Numbered from the stretch's first letter, positions 1 through 8,826 are shown. The stretch is 64,000 nt of DNA from an uncultured Bacteroidaceae bacterium (GCA_944320955.1 CALUJL010000008.1:1-64000); one strand, 5' to 3'. The notes: generated by a model not told the origin, from the letters alone. Numbers and translations are program-made.

Positions 1-65
1 CAGAGCAGTTAAGCCCGGGCGCGCCGATGGTACTGCGCTTTAAGTGGGAGAGTAGGTCGCCGCCG
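1..65 (+). rRNA. rrf: 5S ribosomal RNA, 3' part
   Basis: The window opens inside a 5S rRNA. The stretch carries the conserved 3' half of bacterial 5S: AGAGCAGTTAAGCCC, then CGCCGATGGTACTGC, then GTGGGAGAGTAGGTCGCCGCC. About the first 45 bases of the gene lie outside the window. A strong terminator follows within ten bases, so this is the end of an rRNA operon. The exact 3' end is uncertain by a few bases. Confidence 0.93.
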
Positions 66-73
66 TTTTTAAG

Positions 74-135
74 AATCCTCCCCCGCAAGTTCCTTCCCCG
101 GAAAGGGGACAGGCTTGCGGGGGAGGATTTTTTTT
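74..135 (+). terminator. rRNA operon intrinsic terminator
   Basis: A perfect 16-bp stem (74-89 with 114-129, AATCCTCCCCCGCAAG and its complement) encloses a loop with its own small CCCC/GGGG hairpin, followed by seven T residues. It sits directly after the 5S gene and should end the rRNA transcript. Confidence 0.93.
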
Positions 136-481
136 ATGGCTTTCCCCGGCCTCCGGCACGCTTCCCCCCGCCTCTTCCTCCCCGTCCTGTCCTTTTCATT
201 CCCTCCTTCCGTTTCTCCCCTTTCCGCTTCCCTTCTTCCCTCCTTCCTTCCTTCCTTCCCGGTCCTTTCCCCGCTTTCTCTTTTATCCTTCTCCCTCCCC
301 CGTATGGGTTCCTTTCCGGGGAGGGCGGCGGAGCGGGCGGATGGGGCTCGCGGCTGGGATTCTTTGCGCTTAAAGGGAGGGGGAGGGCCCTTCTGGAGAA
401 TGTGCTGCAAATAGTGAGTTTCTCTTGCGGGTTTATATTGTAGAAAACTTTTTTCTCTTCGGGGAAAAGCATTGATGCTGC
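136..481. other. Gene-free, pyrimidine-rich spacer
   Basis: About 350 bases without a credible gene. Roughly 160-300 on the plus strand is almost pure C/T with repeated TCCTTCC runs, and short low-complexity open frames on both strands come from this composition. Nothing here looks like a tRNA or conserved RNA. The promoter of the next gene begins at 482. Confidence 0.6.
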
Positions 482-512
482 TTGCGTATGAGGAAAGGAT
501 TGTTTATTTTTG
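482..512 (+). promoter_or_regulatory. Bacteroidetes-type promoter for the 537 gene
   Basis: TTG at 482-484 and TATTTTTG at 505-512 match the -33 TTG and -7 TAnnTTTG elements of the Bacteroidetes sigma factor, spaced by 20 bp. Transcription would start near 519, about 18 bases before the ATG at 537. This argues against the upstream in-frame TTG at 510 as the translation start. Confidence 0.75.
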
Positions 513-536
513 GCGAAAATAAAGGAGAAACAGGCA

Positions 537-989
537 ATGAAGAAATTGAGCGAAGAGTCTGCCGCTTCCATTGAAACGGCTATCTACGAGGCACTTGTCC
601 CCTATCGGGAGGGCGAAGAGGGGCAGGAAGTATTGACGGACTTCTATCTCCATGTCAATGGCGATGCCGGCGAATTGGAAATTCTGGACGATGATGACCG
701 TGTTCTGGCGCAACTCAGTGTGCCGGAGTGGACGGGTCTTCCCGCCAAGGAGCCCGAGCGCGAGTGCAAGCGCGAACTGGGACGCATCTTGCGCCGCATC
801 CGTGAGCAGGGGGTGCTGGAGAATCTCCGTATCCTGCGTCCTTATTCGTTCGTTCTTGTGGACGACCGGCGCGAGACCCTTGCCGAACTGATGCTCGTAG
901 ACGATGATACGCTTGCTTTCGACGGTGACTTGCTCACCGGACTGGATGAGGAACTCGACCGTTTCCTTGAGGATCTGATGAAAGAGTGA
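537..989 (+). CDS. Conserved hypothetical protein, acidic, 150 aa
   Basis: I do not recognise a named family. The protein is small, soluble and acidic, with several Asp/Glu clusters (ILDDDD near residue 50, LVDDDT near 122) and no signal peptide or membrane segment. The ATG at 537 is preferred because a well-formed promoter ends at 512, and an AAGGAG sequence lies about ten bases upstream; an in-frame TTG at 510 is the alternative. It is followed 46 bases later by a thioredoxin-like gene on the same strand and may be cotranscribed with it. Similar-sized proteins occur in Bacteroidales, but I cannot assign a role. Confidence 0.75.
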   Translation: MKKLSEESAASIETAIYEALVPYREGEEGQEVLTDFYLHVNGDAGELEILDDDDRVLAQLSVPEWTGLPAKEPERECKRELGRILRRIREQGVLENLRILRPYSFVLVDDRRETLAELMLVDDDTLAFDGDLLTGLDEELDRFLEDLMKE

Positions 990-1016
990 CTTTCTTTTTT
1001 TCCTTCCCCTTTAGGC

Positions 1017-1052
1017 GAAAATCCAAAAGCCTTTTATGAAAATCCAAAAGCC
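1017..1052 (+). repeat. Direct repeat spanning a start codon
   Basis: GAAAATCCAAAAGCC occurs at 1017-1031 and again at 1038-1052, a 21-bp period. The second copy begins at the G of the ATG start codon of the next gene (1036). The A-rich/CTTTT character resembles the 22-bp intergenic repeats elsewhere in the window but lacks their GCAG core. Confidence 0.8.
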
Positions 1053-2544
1053 CCGGCGCTTTTTGCAAAAAGCGTTGCTCCTTTTCCTTGTTTGCTGCGG
1101 CGCTTTTTCCGAAGTGTGCGGCACGGTTCTTCGCGAGGACTCTTTCCTTTTGCAAGGGCGTGTGCGCAATGCGGCGACGGGCATGTTGGAATTGGCTGTT
1201 TGCCATCCGATCGCGAACCAGCTATTCAGCATTCCGCTCCGGGCGGACGGCAGTTTCTGCCGGAAGTTGCCCGTCGTGGGGACGCAGGACGTATATCTCT
1301 ACCTCTTCGATGCCGTGACGTGCCTCACCTTCCCCGGCGATACGCTCTTTCTGGACTGGGACGCGCAGACGCGCGACTTCCATCTTTCGGGCACGAACGC
1401 CACGCGCTCGCGCGAACTGGAGTTGGAGAAATTGCTCTACGAGCGCTTCCGCCGGCCCTATATGGAGGTGCAAGCATACTATGGCTCGCTGCAGTATAGG
1501 CCCGACCTACCCGACTCGACGCTCAATAGGGCGGCGGACTATGCGAAAAGCTACGTGGCTACGGTGGACAGCTTCGTGGCCGCGCGGGGCGAAGTGCCGC
1601 ACCGCACCTATCTCCGCCAGCGCGCGGCTTTCGACATGCTGGCAGTCATGTCCCGTATGGCCGACCGCCAGTTGATACACCGCCTGCTGGAACGACTGCT
1701 TGAACTGCCCGATGCGGAGCCGTTCTTCTTCAACACGCCGGACTTCAACCCGCTGCAGAGCCCGAGTGCCGCCAGTTTCATGTATGGCAACATCCGCAAA
1801 TATCTGGATGAAGCCACGTCGATTTTTGGCTGGCAGGCAGGCGAACTGGAGCAACATTTGCGCGCGGCGGCGGGCGTCATACCGAACGATACGGTGCGTG
1901 AGTGGTATCTCGTCTCTCATTTCTACACGCAAATGTCCTTCGCCCGCCTCTCCCCGCTGGAGACGCGCCGCGTCTACCGCCGTCTCAACGGGCAGATCCG
2001 CCTGCCTTTCTTCCGCGCGGAGTACGAAAAGATAGGCCGCGAGCTAGCCGCGCAGCTGGCCCCCGGGGAGGAAGCGCCCGACTTCGTGCTGAAAGACCCG
2101 GACGGCCGTGAAGTTTCGCTGCATTCCCTGCGCGGGAAGTACGTCTATCTGGATTTTTGGTACACGTCTTGCGCCCCCTGCATCAGGGAGTTCGGCCATT
2201 TGCCCCGCCTCCAGGCCGACAATGCGGCCTTCGCCGACAGCATAGTCTACCTGTCTGTCTGCATGGGCCGCTCCGAGGAGGCGTGGCGGGCGCGCTGCGC
2301 GGAGTTCGAGCACGCGGGCGTGCAGCTCTACGTGCCGAGCAATCTGGACCCGCGCGTGGCGGCTTACGGCATAAAGGCCTACCCCTCTTACTGGCTGATA
2401 GGCCCCGACGGGCGCATTGTTTCCGTCAATTTTCCCCGCCCCTCGCAGCTCATTGGCCACTTCGGCGGCGAGCCCGGCTATTTGGGCCGCTATATCCGCC
2501 TCGAAGAGCAAAACCTTGCCGGCCAACTGGCCGGGGAGGAATGA
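1036..2544 (+). CDS. Secreted TlpA/ResA-type thioredoxin-fold protein
   Basis: A 502-residue exported protein. Residues 1-30 form a signal peptide. The middle is a helical region common in Bacteroidetes TlpA-like proteins. From about residue 342 there is an AhpC/TSA-TlpA thioredoxin domain with the redox pair Cys379-Ala-Pro-Cys382 in a YTSCAPC context, and a cis-proline-like AYPSY motif later. Such proteins act in the periplasm as thiol-disulfide oxidoreductases; the substrate is unknown. The start is the ATG inside a 15-bp direct repeat. A strong bidirectional terminator follows the stop. Confidence 0.85.
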   Translation: MKIQKPRRFLQKALLLFLVCCGAFSEVCGTVLREDSFLLQGRVRNAATGMLELAVCHPIANQLFSIPLRADGSFCRKLPVVGTQDVYLYLFDAVTCLTFPGDTLFLDWDAQTRDFHLSGTNATRSRELELEKLLYERFRRPYMEVQAYYGSLQYRPDLPDSTLNRAADYAKSYVATVDSFVAARGEVPHRTYLRQRAAFDMLAVMSRMADRQLIHRLLERLLELPDAEPFFFNTPDFNPLQSPSAASFMYGNIRKYLDEATSIFGWQAGELEQHLRAAAGVIPNDTVREWYLVSHFYTQMSFARLSPLETRRVYRRLNGQIRLPFFRAEYEKIGRELAAQLAPGEEAPDFVLKDPDGREVSLHSLRGKYVYLDFWYTSCAPCIREFGHLPRLQADNAAFADSIVYLSVCMGRSEEAWRARCAEFEHAGVQLYVPSNLDPRVAAYGIKAYPSYWLIGPDGRIVSVNFPRPSQLIGHFGGEPGYLGRYIRLEEQNLAGQLAGEE

Positions 2545-2570
2545 TACTTCCCCACCTATTATATAAGTGT

Positions 2571-2617
2571 AATGCGGCCGCGACATCCCCAACCGGAGTG
2601 TCGCGGCCGCATTGTTT
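2571..2617. terminator. Bidirectional terminator
   Basis: A perfect 15-bp stem (2571-2585 AATGCGGCCGCGACA with 2599-2613) lies between two convergent genes, with A/T bases on both flanks. It can serve the thioredoxin gene on the plus strand and the lipoprotein gene on the minus strand. Confidence 0.85.
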
Positions 2618-2642
2618 GCAGGAGTCTCAGCCTGGAGCGGGC

Positions 2643-3287
2643 TTATTTGCTCAGTTCCATGCCTACCTTCATCCCGTCGTATGAGCCGAGCAGTGAACTC
2701 AGCGTCTTGACGGTCGTGCTGTTGCTGTAGCTGCCGACGAGGGAAACGAGGGAGAGGAGCTTGTCTCCGTCGAGCAGCAGGCTCAGTTTGTTGCTGCCGG
2801 ACTTGCAGACCGTGGCGCTGAAGCTGGTCAGTCCGAGCGCCCCGGTAAAGGTGACGAGGCGGTTCTCCTCGTCAAGGGTGTACTTCATCGGCATGGAGTG
2901 GCCTGCGGCGGTCAGCTGGCAGCTGCCGCTTTCTTCGAATGTCACGGAGACGCTGCTGCCCGTGAATCCGTACTTGGCAAACGTTTCGCTCAACTTGCTT
3001 TCCACTTCCCGCGCCGCTACTTCGCCGCCGGCCTTCTTCAGCAGGTTTTCGTCCTCGAAGCGGCAGTCGGGTTTGCTGTACTTCCATGTCCCGATGAGGT
3101 CGGCTTTCGTCAGTTTGTCCGAGTTGCCGAGCAGTTTGCTGAGGGCGTTTTGCAGGAGCGAGGTGCCGGATCCGTCCTGTGCCGTCGTGGCAGAGGACGA
3201 TTTTTGTCCCATGCTGCCGAGGCTTCCGCAGGAAGAAAGGGAGAGGGAGGCTGCGGCGAGGAATGCGCAGATAAGAGTCTTTTTCAT
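2643..3287 (-). CDS. DUF4923 family lipoprotein
   Basis: A 214-residue lipoprotein. The start MKKTLICAF gives a signal peptide ending in a lipobox with Cys20 (SLSSC-G); an open frame extends upstream but has no export signal. After a Ser/Thr-rich linker, the domain beginning ADLIGTWKY is of the DUF4923 (lipocalin-like) type found in Bacteroidales, with repeated beta-strand character. It probably sits on the inner face of the outer membrane; function unknown. It is a single-gene unit with its own predicted -7 element and a shared terminator. Confidence 0.82.
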   Translation of the reverse strand: MKKTLICAFLAAASLSLSSCGSLGSMGQKSSSATTAQDGSGTSLLQNALSKLLGNSDKLTKADLIGTWKYSKPDCRFEDENLLKKAGGEVAAREVESKLSETFAKYGFTGSSVSVTFEESGSCQLTAAGHSMPMKYTLDEENRLVTFTGALGLTSFSATVCKSGSNKLSLLLDGDKLLSLVSLVGSYSNSTTVKTLSSLLGSYDGMKVGMELSK

Positions 3288-3333
3288 TGTTTTTATAGGG
3301 ATTTGGTTGTGTCGCATCTTCTGATACGGCGTG

Positions 3334-3341
3334 CAAAGGTA
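3334..3341 (-). promoter_or_regulatory. Predicted -7 element for the DUF4923 gene
   Basis: CAAAGGTA on the plus strand reads TACCTTTG on the minus strand, a perfect TAnnTTTG, 47 bases before the start codon. No TTG is seen at the expected -33 position, so the promoter is only half supported. Confidence 0.5.
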
Positions 3342-3397
3342 CATCTTTTCTGCCGAAGTGGGTTGGGAAAATAGACCGAATGCCGGATTTTGTGGAC

Positions 3398-3507
3398 AAA
3401 AGTCCTTTCCCGGCCGGAAAGAAGATGCAGTGCTTTAGAGAAAAAGATGCAGCACTTTTGGCGAAAAGATGCAGCGCTTTCCGACAGGCGGGGCAAGACT
3501 TCCCGCG
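3398..3507 (+). repeat. 22-bp intergenic tandem repeat, five units
   Basis: Units begin at 3398, 3420, 3442, 3464 and (degenerate) 3486, an exact 22-bp period. The best units are 3442 (AAAAG AT GCAG CA CTTTT GGCG) and 3464 (AAAAG AT GCAG CG CTTTC). It lies between the divergent DUF4923 and TolC genes and belongs to the same family as seven other arrays in this window. Confidence 0.85.
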
Positions 3508-3646
3508 AAGAAGTGGTGGACGTGCCCAGCAGCCATCCTGCGGGGTGGTGTCTTTTAAGGCAGGTGTGATGGGTAAAATAGCGGCAAAAGAGCGCAAAAG
3601 GTGGACGATTTTTCAGATTTTCTATTCATTTTCTTTCGCTTTCTTC

Positions 3647-3654
3647 TATCTTTG
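3647..3654 (+). promoter_or_regulatory. Predicted -7 element for the TolC operon
   Basis: TATCTTTG matches TAnnTTTG and lies 35 bases before the ATG of the TolC gene. The upstream sequence is T-rich but has no TTG at the right distance. Confidence 0.45.
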
Positions 3655-3688
3655 CCCGTGAAGTCTTGAATGAATTTATCGTATCGCT

Positions 3689-5230
3689 ATGAAGCCATTC
3701 TTTAGTCACCCCCTGATGTTCCTGCTTTCCTCGCTTCTGCTCTTCCTGTCTGTCCCGGGCGCGTGGGCGGAGGAGAACACGCCCCTTTCGGGCGAAGCCC
3801 TGAGCCTCGACAGTTGCCGCCGCTTGGCTCTGGCCAACCACAAGGCACTGCGCATGGCCCAGGAGAGCCGCATCAAGGCGGGCGAGGAGCACCGGGCCGC
3901 ACGGACGTCCTATCTGCCGAAACTTTCGGCCACGGCTTCCTATATGTATAATTCCCGCCGTCTGGCGCTTGTGGGCGAAGAAGACCGCAACGCCCTGGCC
4001 TCGGCGGCCAACGCGCTGGGCACCTCGCTCTCCGGGGTGGGGCAGGCGCTGGGAGCAATGGCCCAGCTCCAGTATCAGCAGACGCAGAACCCGGCCTATC
4101 TCCAGGTGCTGGAAGGCCTGCAGCAGGGGGCCGCGGGGCTCGGGAATCTCTCGGGAGTGATGAACAAAGTGGACGAAGCCCTGCAGCCGGACATTCACAA
4201 TATGTTCGTCGGCGTCCTGACCCTGACCCAGCCGCTCTACATGGGCGGGAAAATCCGGGCCTACGACCGGCTGACGCACTATGCCGAGGAGTTGGCCGGG
4301 ATGCAGCTCGATGCCCAGACGCAGGAGGTCATCTACAGCGTGGACGAAGCCTACTGGCAGGTAGTCTCGCTCGCCGGGAAGAAGCGCCTGGCCGAGGGCT
4401 ATCTGGAGTTGCTGGAGAAACTCTCGGGCGATGTGGAGAAAATGATTGCGGCCGGCGTGGCCACACGTGCCGACGGGCTGTCCATAGACGTGAAGGTCAA
4501 CGAAGCCGAGATGGCGCTCAGCAAGGTAGACGACGGACTCGTGCTGAGCCGGATGCTTCTCTGCCAGCTTTGCGGCCTGCCCATCGGGGGCGGAGTGCGC
4601 ATTGCCGACGAGGACTCCACGGACACCTCCCTCTCCTCCGCCGAAGTCATGCCCGCCGACGAGGCCGTGGCCCTTGCCGCCTCGGAACGGCCGGAGCTGA
4701 AAAGTCTAGACCTCGCCGGGCAAATCTACGAAGAGAAGGTGCGCATAGCCCGCTCCGACATGCTCCCCCAGCTGGCCCTGACCGGCAATCTGCTCGTAAC
4801 CAACCCCTCGCTTTACAACGGATTTGAGAAGAAATTCAAAGGAATGTGGAACGTGGGCGTCATGCTCCACCTGCCCTTGTGGAACTGGGGCGAAGGCTTC
4901 CACAAAGTCCGCGCCGCCAAGGCCGAGGCACGCATCAGCATGCTCCGCCGCGAAGAGGCGCGCGAGAAGATAGAACTGCAGGTGAATCAAGCCGTCTTCC
5001 AAGTGCGCGAAGCGCGGAAGAAACTCCTCCGGGCGGAGAGCAACCTGGCCTCGGCCGAAGAAAACCTGAGGCACGCCACCATCGGCTTCTCCGAGGGCGT
5101 AATTCCGGCCAGCACCACGCTCGAAGCGCACACGGCCTGGCTGCAGGCGCAGACCGAAGTTTTGGACGCAAGCATCGAGCAGAAACTCACGCAAGTCTAC
5201 CTCCGGAAAGCCACCGGCATGCTGAGATGA
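3689..5230 (+). CDS. TolC family outer membrane efflux protein
   Basis: A 513-residue protein with a signal peptide (residues 1-27, cleavage near AWA-EE) and the alternating helical repeats of the TolC/OEP family. SLDSCRRLALANHKAL near residue 38 is the typical first OEP helix start, repeated in the second half. It should form the outer membrane channel of a tripartite export system. It is the first gene of a four-gene operon with a membrane-fusion protein and two ABC-2 permeases, which sets its likely partner proteins. Length is slightly above the usual 430-490 residues because of a Gly/Ala-rich insert around residues 100-170. Confidence 0.93.
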   Translation: MKPFFSHPLMFLLSSLLLFLSVPGAWAEENTPLSGEALSLDSCRRLALANHKALRMAQESRIKAGEEHRAARTSYLPKLSATASYMYNSRRLALVGEEDRNALASAANALGTSLSGVGQALGAMAQLQYQQTQNPAYLQVLEGLQQGAAGLGNLSGVMNKVDEALQPDIHNMFVGVLTLTQPLYMGGKIRAYDRLTHYAEELAGMQLDAQTQEVIYSVDEAYWQVVSLAGKKRLAEGYLELLEKLSGDVEKMIAAGVATRADGLSIDVKVNEAEMALSKVDDGLVLSRMLLCQLCGLPIGGGVRIADEDSTDTSLSSAEVMPADEAVALAASERPELKSLDLAGQIYEEKVRIARSDMLPQLALTGNLLVTNPSLYNGFEKKFKGMWNVGVMLHLPLWNWGEGFHKVRAAKAEARISMLRREEAREKIELQVNQAVFQVREARKKLLRAESNLASAEENLRHATIGFSEGVIPASTTLEAHTAWLQAQTEVLDASIEQKLTQVYLRKATGMLR

Positions 5231-5268
5231 TAGAAAAGAACAGAAAGGAAAAATAAAAAACCGACGAT

Positions 5269-6255
5269 ATGAAAATAAAACCATCTACCAATCTTCTTTG
5301 GCCCCTGCTCACCGTGGTGGTCGTAGTGCTGCTCGTAGCCCTGCTCGGCTTCTTCCTTCTGGGACATGGCGACGAGGTAGTCCAGGGCGAAGCCGAGGTG
5401 ACGGAATACCGCGTCTCTGCCAAAGTTCCGGGCCGTGTGCTGAAGTTTTTCGTAAAAGAGGGCGACCGGGTGGCCGCCGGCGATACACTCTGCCTCCTCG
5501 ACGTGCCCGACGTACGGGCCAAACTGCAGCAGGCCGAGGCCGCACGGGCCGCCGCCGCGGCCCAGAACCGCAAGGCTCTCAGCGGAACGCGCGCCGAGCA
5601 GCTCCAGGCAGCCTACGAGATGTGGCAAAAGGCCAAAGCCGGGGCCGAAGTGATGCAGAAGTCCTATGCACGCGTGAAGACCTTGCACGACCAAGGCGTA
5701 GTGGCCACGCAGAAACTGGATGAAGCCACCGCACAGCGCGATGCCGCCGTGGCCACGGAGCGCGCCGCGCGGTCCCAATACGAGATGGCGCGCAACGGCG
5801 CACGCCGGGAAGATAAGGAAGCGGCCGAGGCCTTGGTGGAAAAGGCGCAGGGCGCGATCGACGAAGTGCAGTCCTATCTGAAAGAAGCCGTCCTGATAGC
5901 GCAGACGGCGGGCGAGGTTTCGGAAATCTACAGCAAGTTGGGCGAACTGGTGGGTGCCGGTGCGCCCATCATGAGCATCGCCGTGACCGATGACCTGTGG
6001 GTTACGTTCCAGGTACGGGAGGATAAACTGGAAGGCCTGCAGGTCGGGCAGAAGTGCGTAGGCCTCGTCCCGGCATTGGGCAGCGCCGAGGTGCCCCTGA
6101 CCGTCACCTACATGAAAGACCTCGGCAGCTATGCCGCCTGGAAAGCCACGAAAACGACCGGCGACTTCGACTTGAAGACATTTGAGGTGAAGGCCGTACC
6201 GCAGACTCCCGTGGAGGGCTTGCGGGCAGGGATGACCGTTTTGCTGAAACAGTGA
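5269..6255 (+). CDS. HlyD/EmrA-type membrane fusion protein
   Basis: A 328-residue periplasmic adaptor. One N-terminal membrane anchor (about residues 10-32) is followed by a half lipoyl domain (VSAKVPGRVLKFFVKEGDRV), a long Ala/Glu/Gln-rich coiled coil (about 80-210), the second half lipoyl segment and a beta-barrel region. It would link the inner membrane permeases to the TolC channel. It sits 38 bases after tolC, and its stop codon overlaps the start of the next gene. Confidence 0.92.
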   Translation: MKIKPSTNLLWPLLTVVVVVLLVALLGFFLLGHGDEVVQGEAEVTEYRVSAKVPGRVLKFFVKEGDRVAAGDTLCLLDVPDVRAKLQQAEAARAAAAAQNRKALSGTRAEQLQAAYEMWQKAKAGAEVMQKSYARVKTLHDQGVVATQKLDEATAQRDAAVATERAARSQYEMARNGARREDKEAAEALVEKAQGAIDEVQSYLKEAVLIAQTAGEVSEIYSKLGELVGAGAPIMSIAVTDDLWVTFQVREDKLEGLQVGQKCVGLVPALGSAEVPLTVTYMKDLGSYAAWKATKTTGDFDLKTFEVKAVPQTPVEGLRAGMTVLLKQ

Positions 6256-7439
6256 GGAACGGAGTGGAAATATCCTGGCATTTGGCTTTGCGCAGGCTCC
6301 TGCTGCGGGAGATGCGGCGCATGAAGCGTCAGTCGCTGTACGGCTTTTGTATGGTGGCCGCACCGCTTTTCTGCCTTTTCTTCTTCACTTCCCTGATGCG
6401 CGACGGGCTGCCCGAGCAGTTGCCCATCGGGATTGTCGACGAGGACCACTCCTCCGTGTCGCGCTCGATAGCGCGCAACCTCAATTCCTTCTCCCAGCTC
6501 GAGGTGGAGCGGCAGTACCCCGGTGTCCACGAGGCGCGCAAAGCCATGCAGCGCGGCGAGATCTATGGCTTCTACCTGCTGCCCGAAGGACTGGCACGCG
6601 AGGCCGTAGGGGGGCGGAGGCCTACGGTTTCGTTCTACATGAATTACTCTTATCTCATCGTGGGCTCGCTTCTCTACCGCGACATGCGCACTATGAGCGA
6701 ACTGGCCTCGGCCTCGGTCGGGCTGCAGAGCCTCCTGGCGCGGGGCGCTACGGAGCAACAGGCCATGGCGCTGCTGCAACCCATCGTCATCGAGACACAT
6801 CCGATTCACAATCCCTGGCTGAATTATGCGGTTTACCTGTGCAATATGCTGATTCCCGGCGTGTTCGGCCTGCTCATCACCATGATGACGGTCTATGCCG
6901 TAGGAGGGGAAATCAAGGACGGCACAGCCCGGGAGTGGCTCAAGACGGGGCAGAGGTCGATATCGCTCTCCTTGCTGGGGAAACTGCTGCCTCATACTTT
7001 GGTGTACTTCCTGGTGGGTTTCCTGATCGACTTCTACCTCTACGTCTGGCTGCATTATCCCTGCCACGGCGGTTGGGGCGGCATGCTGCTCAACACGATG
7101 CTCTTCATTCTGGCCTGCCAGGGGCTCGGAGTGGTGATGATAGCCGTGGTGCCCGCCCTGCGCCTTGCCCTGAGCTGGGCCTCGCTCTGGGGAGTGGTGG
7201 CCTTCTCCATCTCCGGATTCAGCTTCCCCCTGATGGCCATGCACCCCACGCTGCAGGCCGTGGCGCAACTCTTCCCCCTCCGCCACTATTTCCTTATATA
7301 CGTCAACCATGCCCTCAACGGCAATGCGCCGGTTTATGTATGGCCCAACTATCTGGCTCTGCTGGCCTTTGCCCTGCTGCCCTTGTGCTTCCTCTCGCGG
7401 CTGAAGCGGGAACTGATTTATATGCGTTATGTCCAATGA
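6252..7439 (+). CDS. ABC-2 type transporter permease
   Basis: A 395-residue inner membrane protein of the ABC-2 permease type (YbhS/YbhR-like): one N-terminal transmembrane helix near residues 30-48, a large extracytoplasmic region, then five hydrophobic segments from about residue 195. The start is taken as GTG at 6252, overlapping the TGA of the previous gene, an arrangement that suggests translational coupling. No Walker A motif is present here or anywhere in the operon, so the ATPase, if used, must be encoded elsewhere. Confidence 0.87.
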   Translation: MRNGVEISWHLALRRLLLREMRRMKRQSLYGFCMVAAPLFCLFFFTSLMRDGLPEQLPIGIVDEDHSSVSRSIARNLNSFSQLEVERQYPGVHEARKAMQRGEIYGFYLLPEGLAREAVGGRRPTVSFYMNYSYLIVGSLLYRDMRTMSELASASVGLQSLLARGATEQQAMALLQPIVIETHPIHNPWLNYAVYLCNMLIPGVFGLLITMMTVYAVGGEIKDGTAREWLKTGQRSISLSLLGKLLPHTLVYFLVGFLIDFYLYVWLHYPCHGGWGGMLLNTMLFILACQGLGVVMIAVVPALRLALSWASLWGVVAFSISGFSFPLMAMHPTLQAVAQLFPLRHYFLIYVNHALNGNAPVYVWPNYLALLAFALLPLCFLSRLKRELIYMRYVQ

Positions 7440-7463
7440 AAAACCGATAACCCGGAGGAACCG

Positions 7464-8714
7464 ATGAGAAGGCCTGACTTGAAAATCCGCACTGCCCTGC
7501 ACGACATGCTCTACGTATGGTGGGAAGAAACGAAGCTCTCCGTGCGCGACCAGGGTATGCTCATATTTTTCTATCTCTTCCCGTTAGTCTATCCGTTGCT
7601 CTATGCTTTCATCTACAACGAGGAGACGGTCCACGAGGTGCCTGCCGTGGCGCTCGACGAGTCCTGCAGTGCGGAGAGCCGCGAGTTTCTGCGCCGTGTG
7701 GACGGCACGTCGGTGGTCCGCTTCGTGGCCCATGCCGCCGACATGGAGGAGGCACGCCGCGTCCTGCGCGAGCAGGGGGCTTACGGCATAGTCCGCGTGC
7801 CCTCTTCGTTTGCCTCCGACCTGGCCCGGGGCCGGCAGACGCGCGTCTTTCTCTATTGCGACATGAGCGGGTTGCTCTACTATAAGTCGCTCCTGATGGC
7901 GGCTACCGACGTTTCGCTCGAAATGAATGCCGATATCCGCATTGCAGCTGCCCGCAATTCCAATGAGGAGCAGGACCGGACGACGGCTGCCCCCATCGCT
8001 TATCGCGACGTAGCCTTGTTCAATCCTACGGCAGGCTTCGCCGCTTTCCTGATTCCGGCCGTCCTGGCGCTCATCATGCAGCAGATTTTGCTTTTGGGCG
8101 TAGGACTTTCGGCCGGAACCGCCCGCGAGACCAATCGTTTCCGCGACTTTATCCCCCTGACGCGGCATCATCGCAGCGTCTTGCCGCTCGTTTTCGGCAA
8201 AGCCCTCTGCTATTTCCTGATTACGCTGGCCGCTTCGGCCTACGTGCTCTGTGTCGTGCCGCTTCTCTTCCGCCTGAACCGGCTGGGCGAGCCGTCGGAT
8301 TTGTTGTTCTTCGTCGTGCCCTACCTTTTGGCCTGCATCTTTTTCTCCATGACGTGCAGCGTCTTCGTCAAGCGGCGCGAGAACTGCATGCCCGTCTTCG
8401 TCTTTTCCTCCCTGCCGCTGCTCTTCATCAGCGGTATCTCGTGGCCTTCCACGGCCATCCCCGAGGGTTGGCGCTGGATTTCGTGGCTCTTTCCCTCCAC
8501 GTTCGGCATCAATGGTTTTGTGCGCATCAGCAGCATGGGTGCCGGGCTGGGGGACGTGTCGGCCGAGTTCCGGGCTTTGTGGATTCAGACAGGCGTTTAT
8601 TTTCTTACCGCCTGCGCTGTCTATCGCCGGCAGATATTTTTGGCGCGTTTCCACATGCGTCGTCGCCATCAGTTGCTCCGTTCACGGCTCATGCTGCGGG
8701 CCAGGAAGAAATAA
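7464..8714 (+). CDS. ABC-2 type transporter permease
   Basis: A 416-residue paralogue of the preceding gene with the same plan: an N-terminal membrane helix (around residues 32-51), an extracytoplasmic domain, and five hydrophobic segments after residue 190. GGAGG lies eight bases before the ATG. The two permeases probably form a heterodimer, as YbhS and YbhR do in the E. coli YbhGFSR exporter. Its Arg-rich C-terminus is cytoplasmic. It ends the export operon; the manC promoter follows. Confidence 0.87.
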   Translation: MRRPDLKIRTALHDMLYVWWEETKLSVRDQGMLIFFYLFPLVYPLLYAFIYNEETVHEVPAVALDESCSAESREFLRRVDGTSVVRFVAHAADMEEARRVLREQGAYGIVRVPSSFASDLARGRQTRVFLYCDMSGLLYYKSLLMAATDVSLEMNADIRIAAARNSNEEQDRTTAAPIAYRDVALFNPTAGFAAFLIPAVLALIMQQILLLGVGLSAGTARETNRFRDFIPLTRHHRSVLPLVFGKALCYFLITLAASAYVLCVVPLLFRLNRLGEPSDLLFFVVPYLLACIFFSMTCSVFVKRRENCMPVFVFSSLPLLFISGISWPSTAIPEGWRWISWLFPSTFGINGFVRISSMGAGLGDVSAEFRALWIQTGVYFLTACAVYRRQIFLARFHMRRRHQLLRSRLMLRARKK

Positions 8715-8750
8715 AAAAATGCCGCTGTCTGGAAAAAGTGCTACGCCGGG

Positions 8751-8783
8751 TTTGGAGTTTACCGGGCAAAGTCCTTATATTTG
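8751..8783 (+). promoter_or_regulatory. Promoter for the mannose-1-phosphate guanylyltransferase gene
   Basis: TTTG at 8751-8754 and TATATTTG at 8776-8783 fit the Bacteroidetes -33/-7 elements with a 21-bp spacer. The predicted transcript starts near 8790, about 37 bases before the ATG. Confidence 0.75.
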
Positions 8784-8826
8784 TAGGCAAGCATTTTGAA
8801 AATACGATACAAAAAACCGACACAAG

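Noticed and set aside
27..571. Overlapping short frames in the first 570 bases
   Set aside because: They run through the 5S terminator and a C/T-rich tract and have low-complexity Pro/Phe or Arg/Glu products.
3398..3507. CRISPR array
   Set aside because: The 22-bp units are directly adjacent, with no unique spacers, and no cas genes are in the window.
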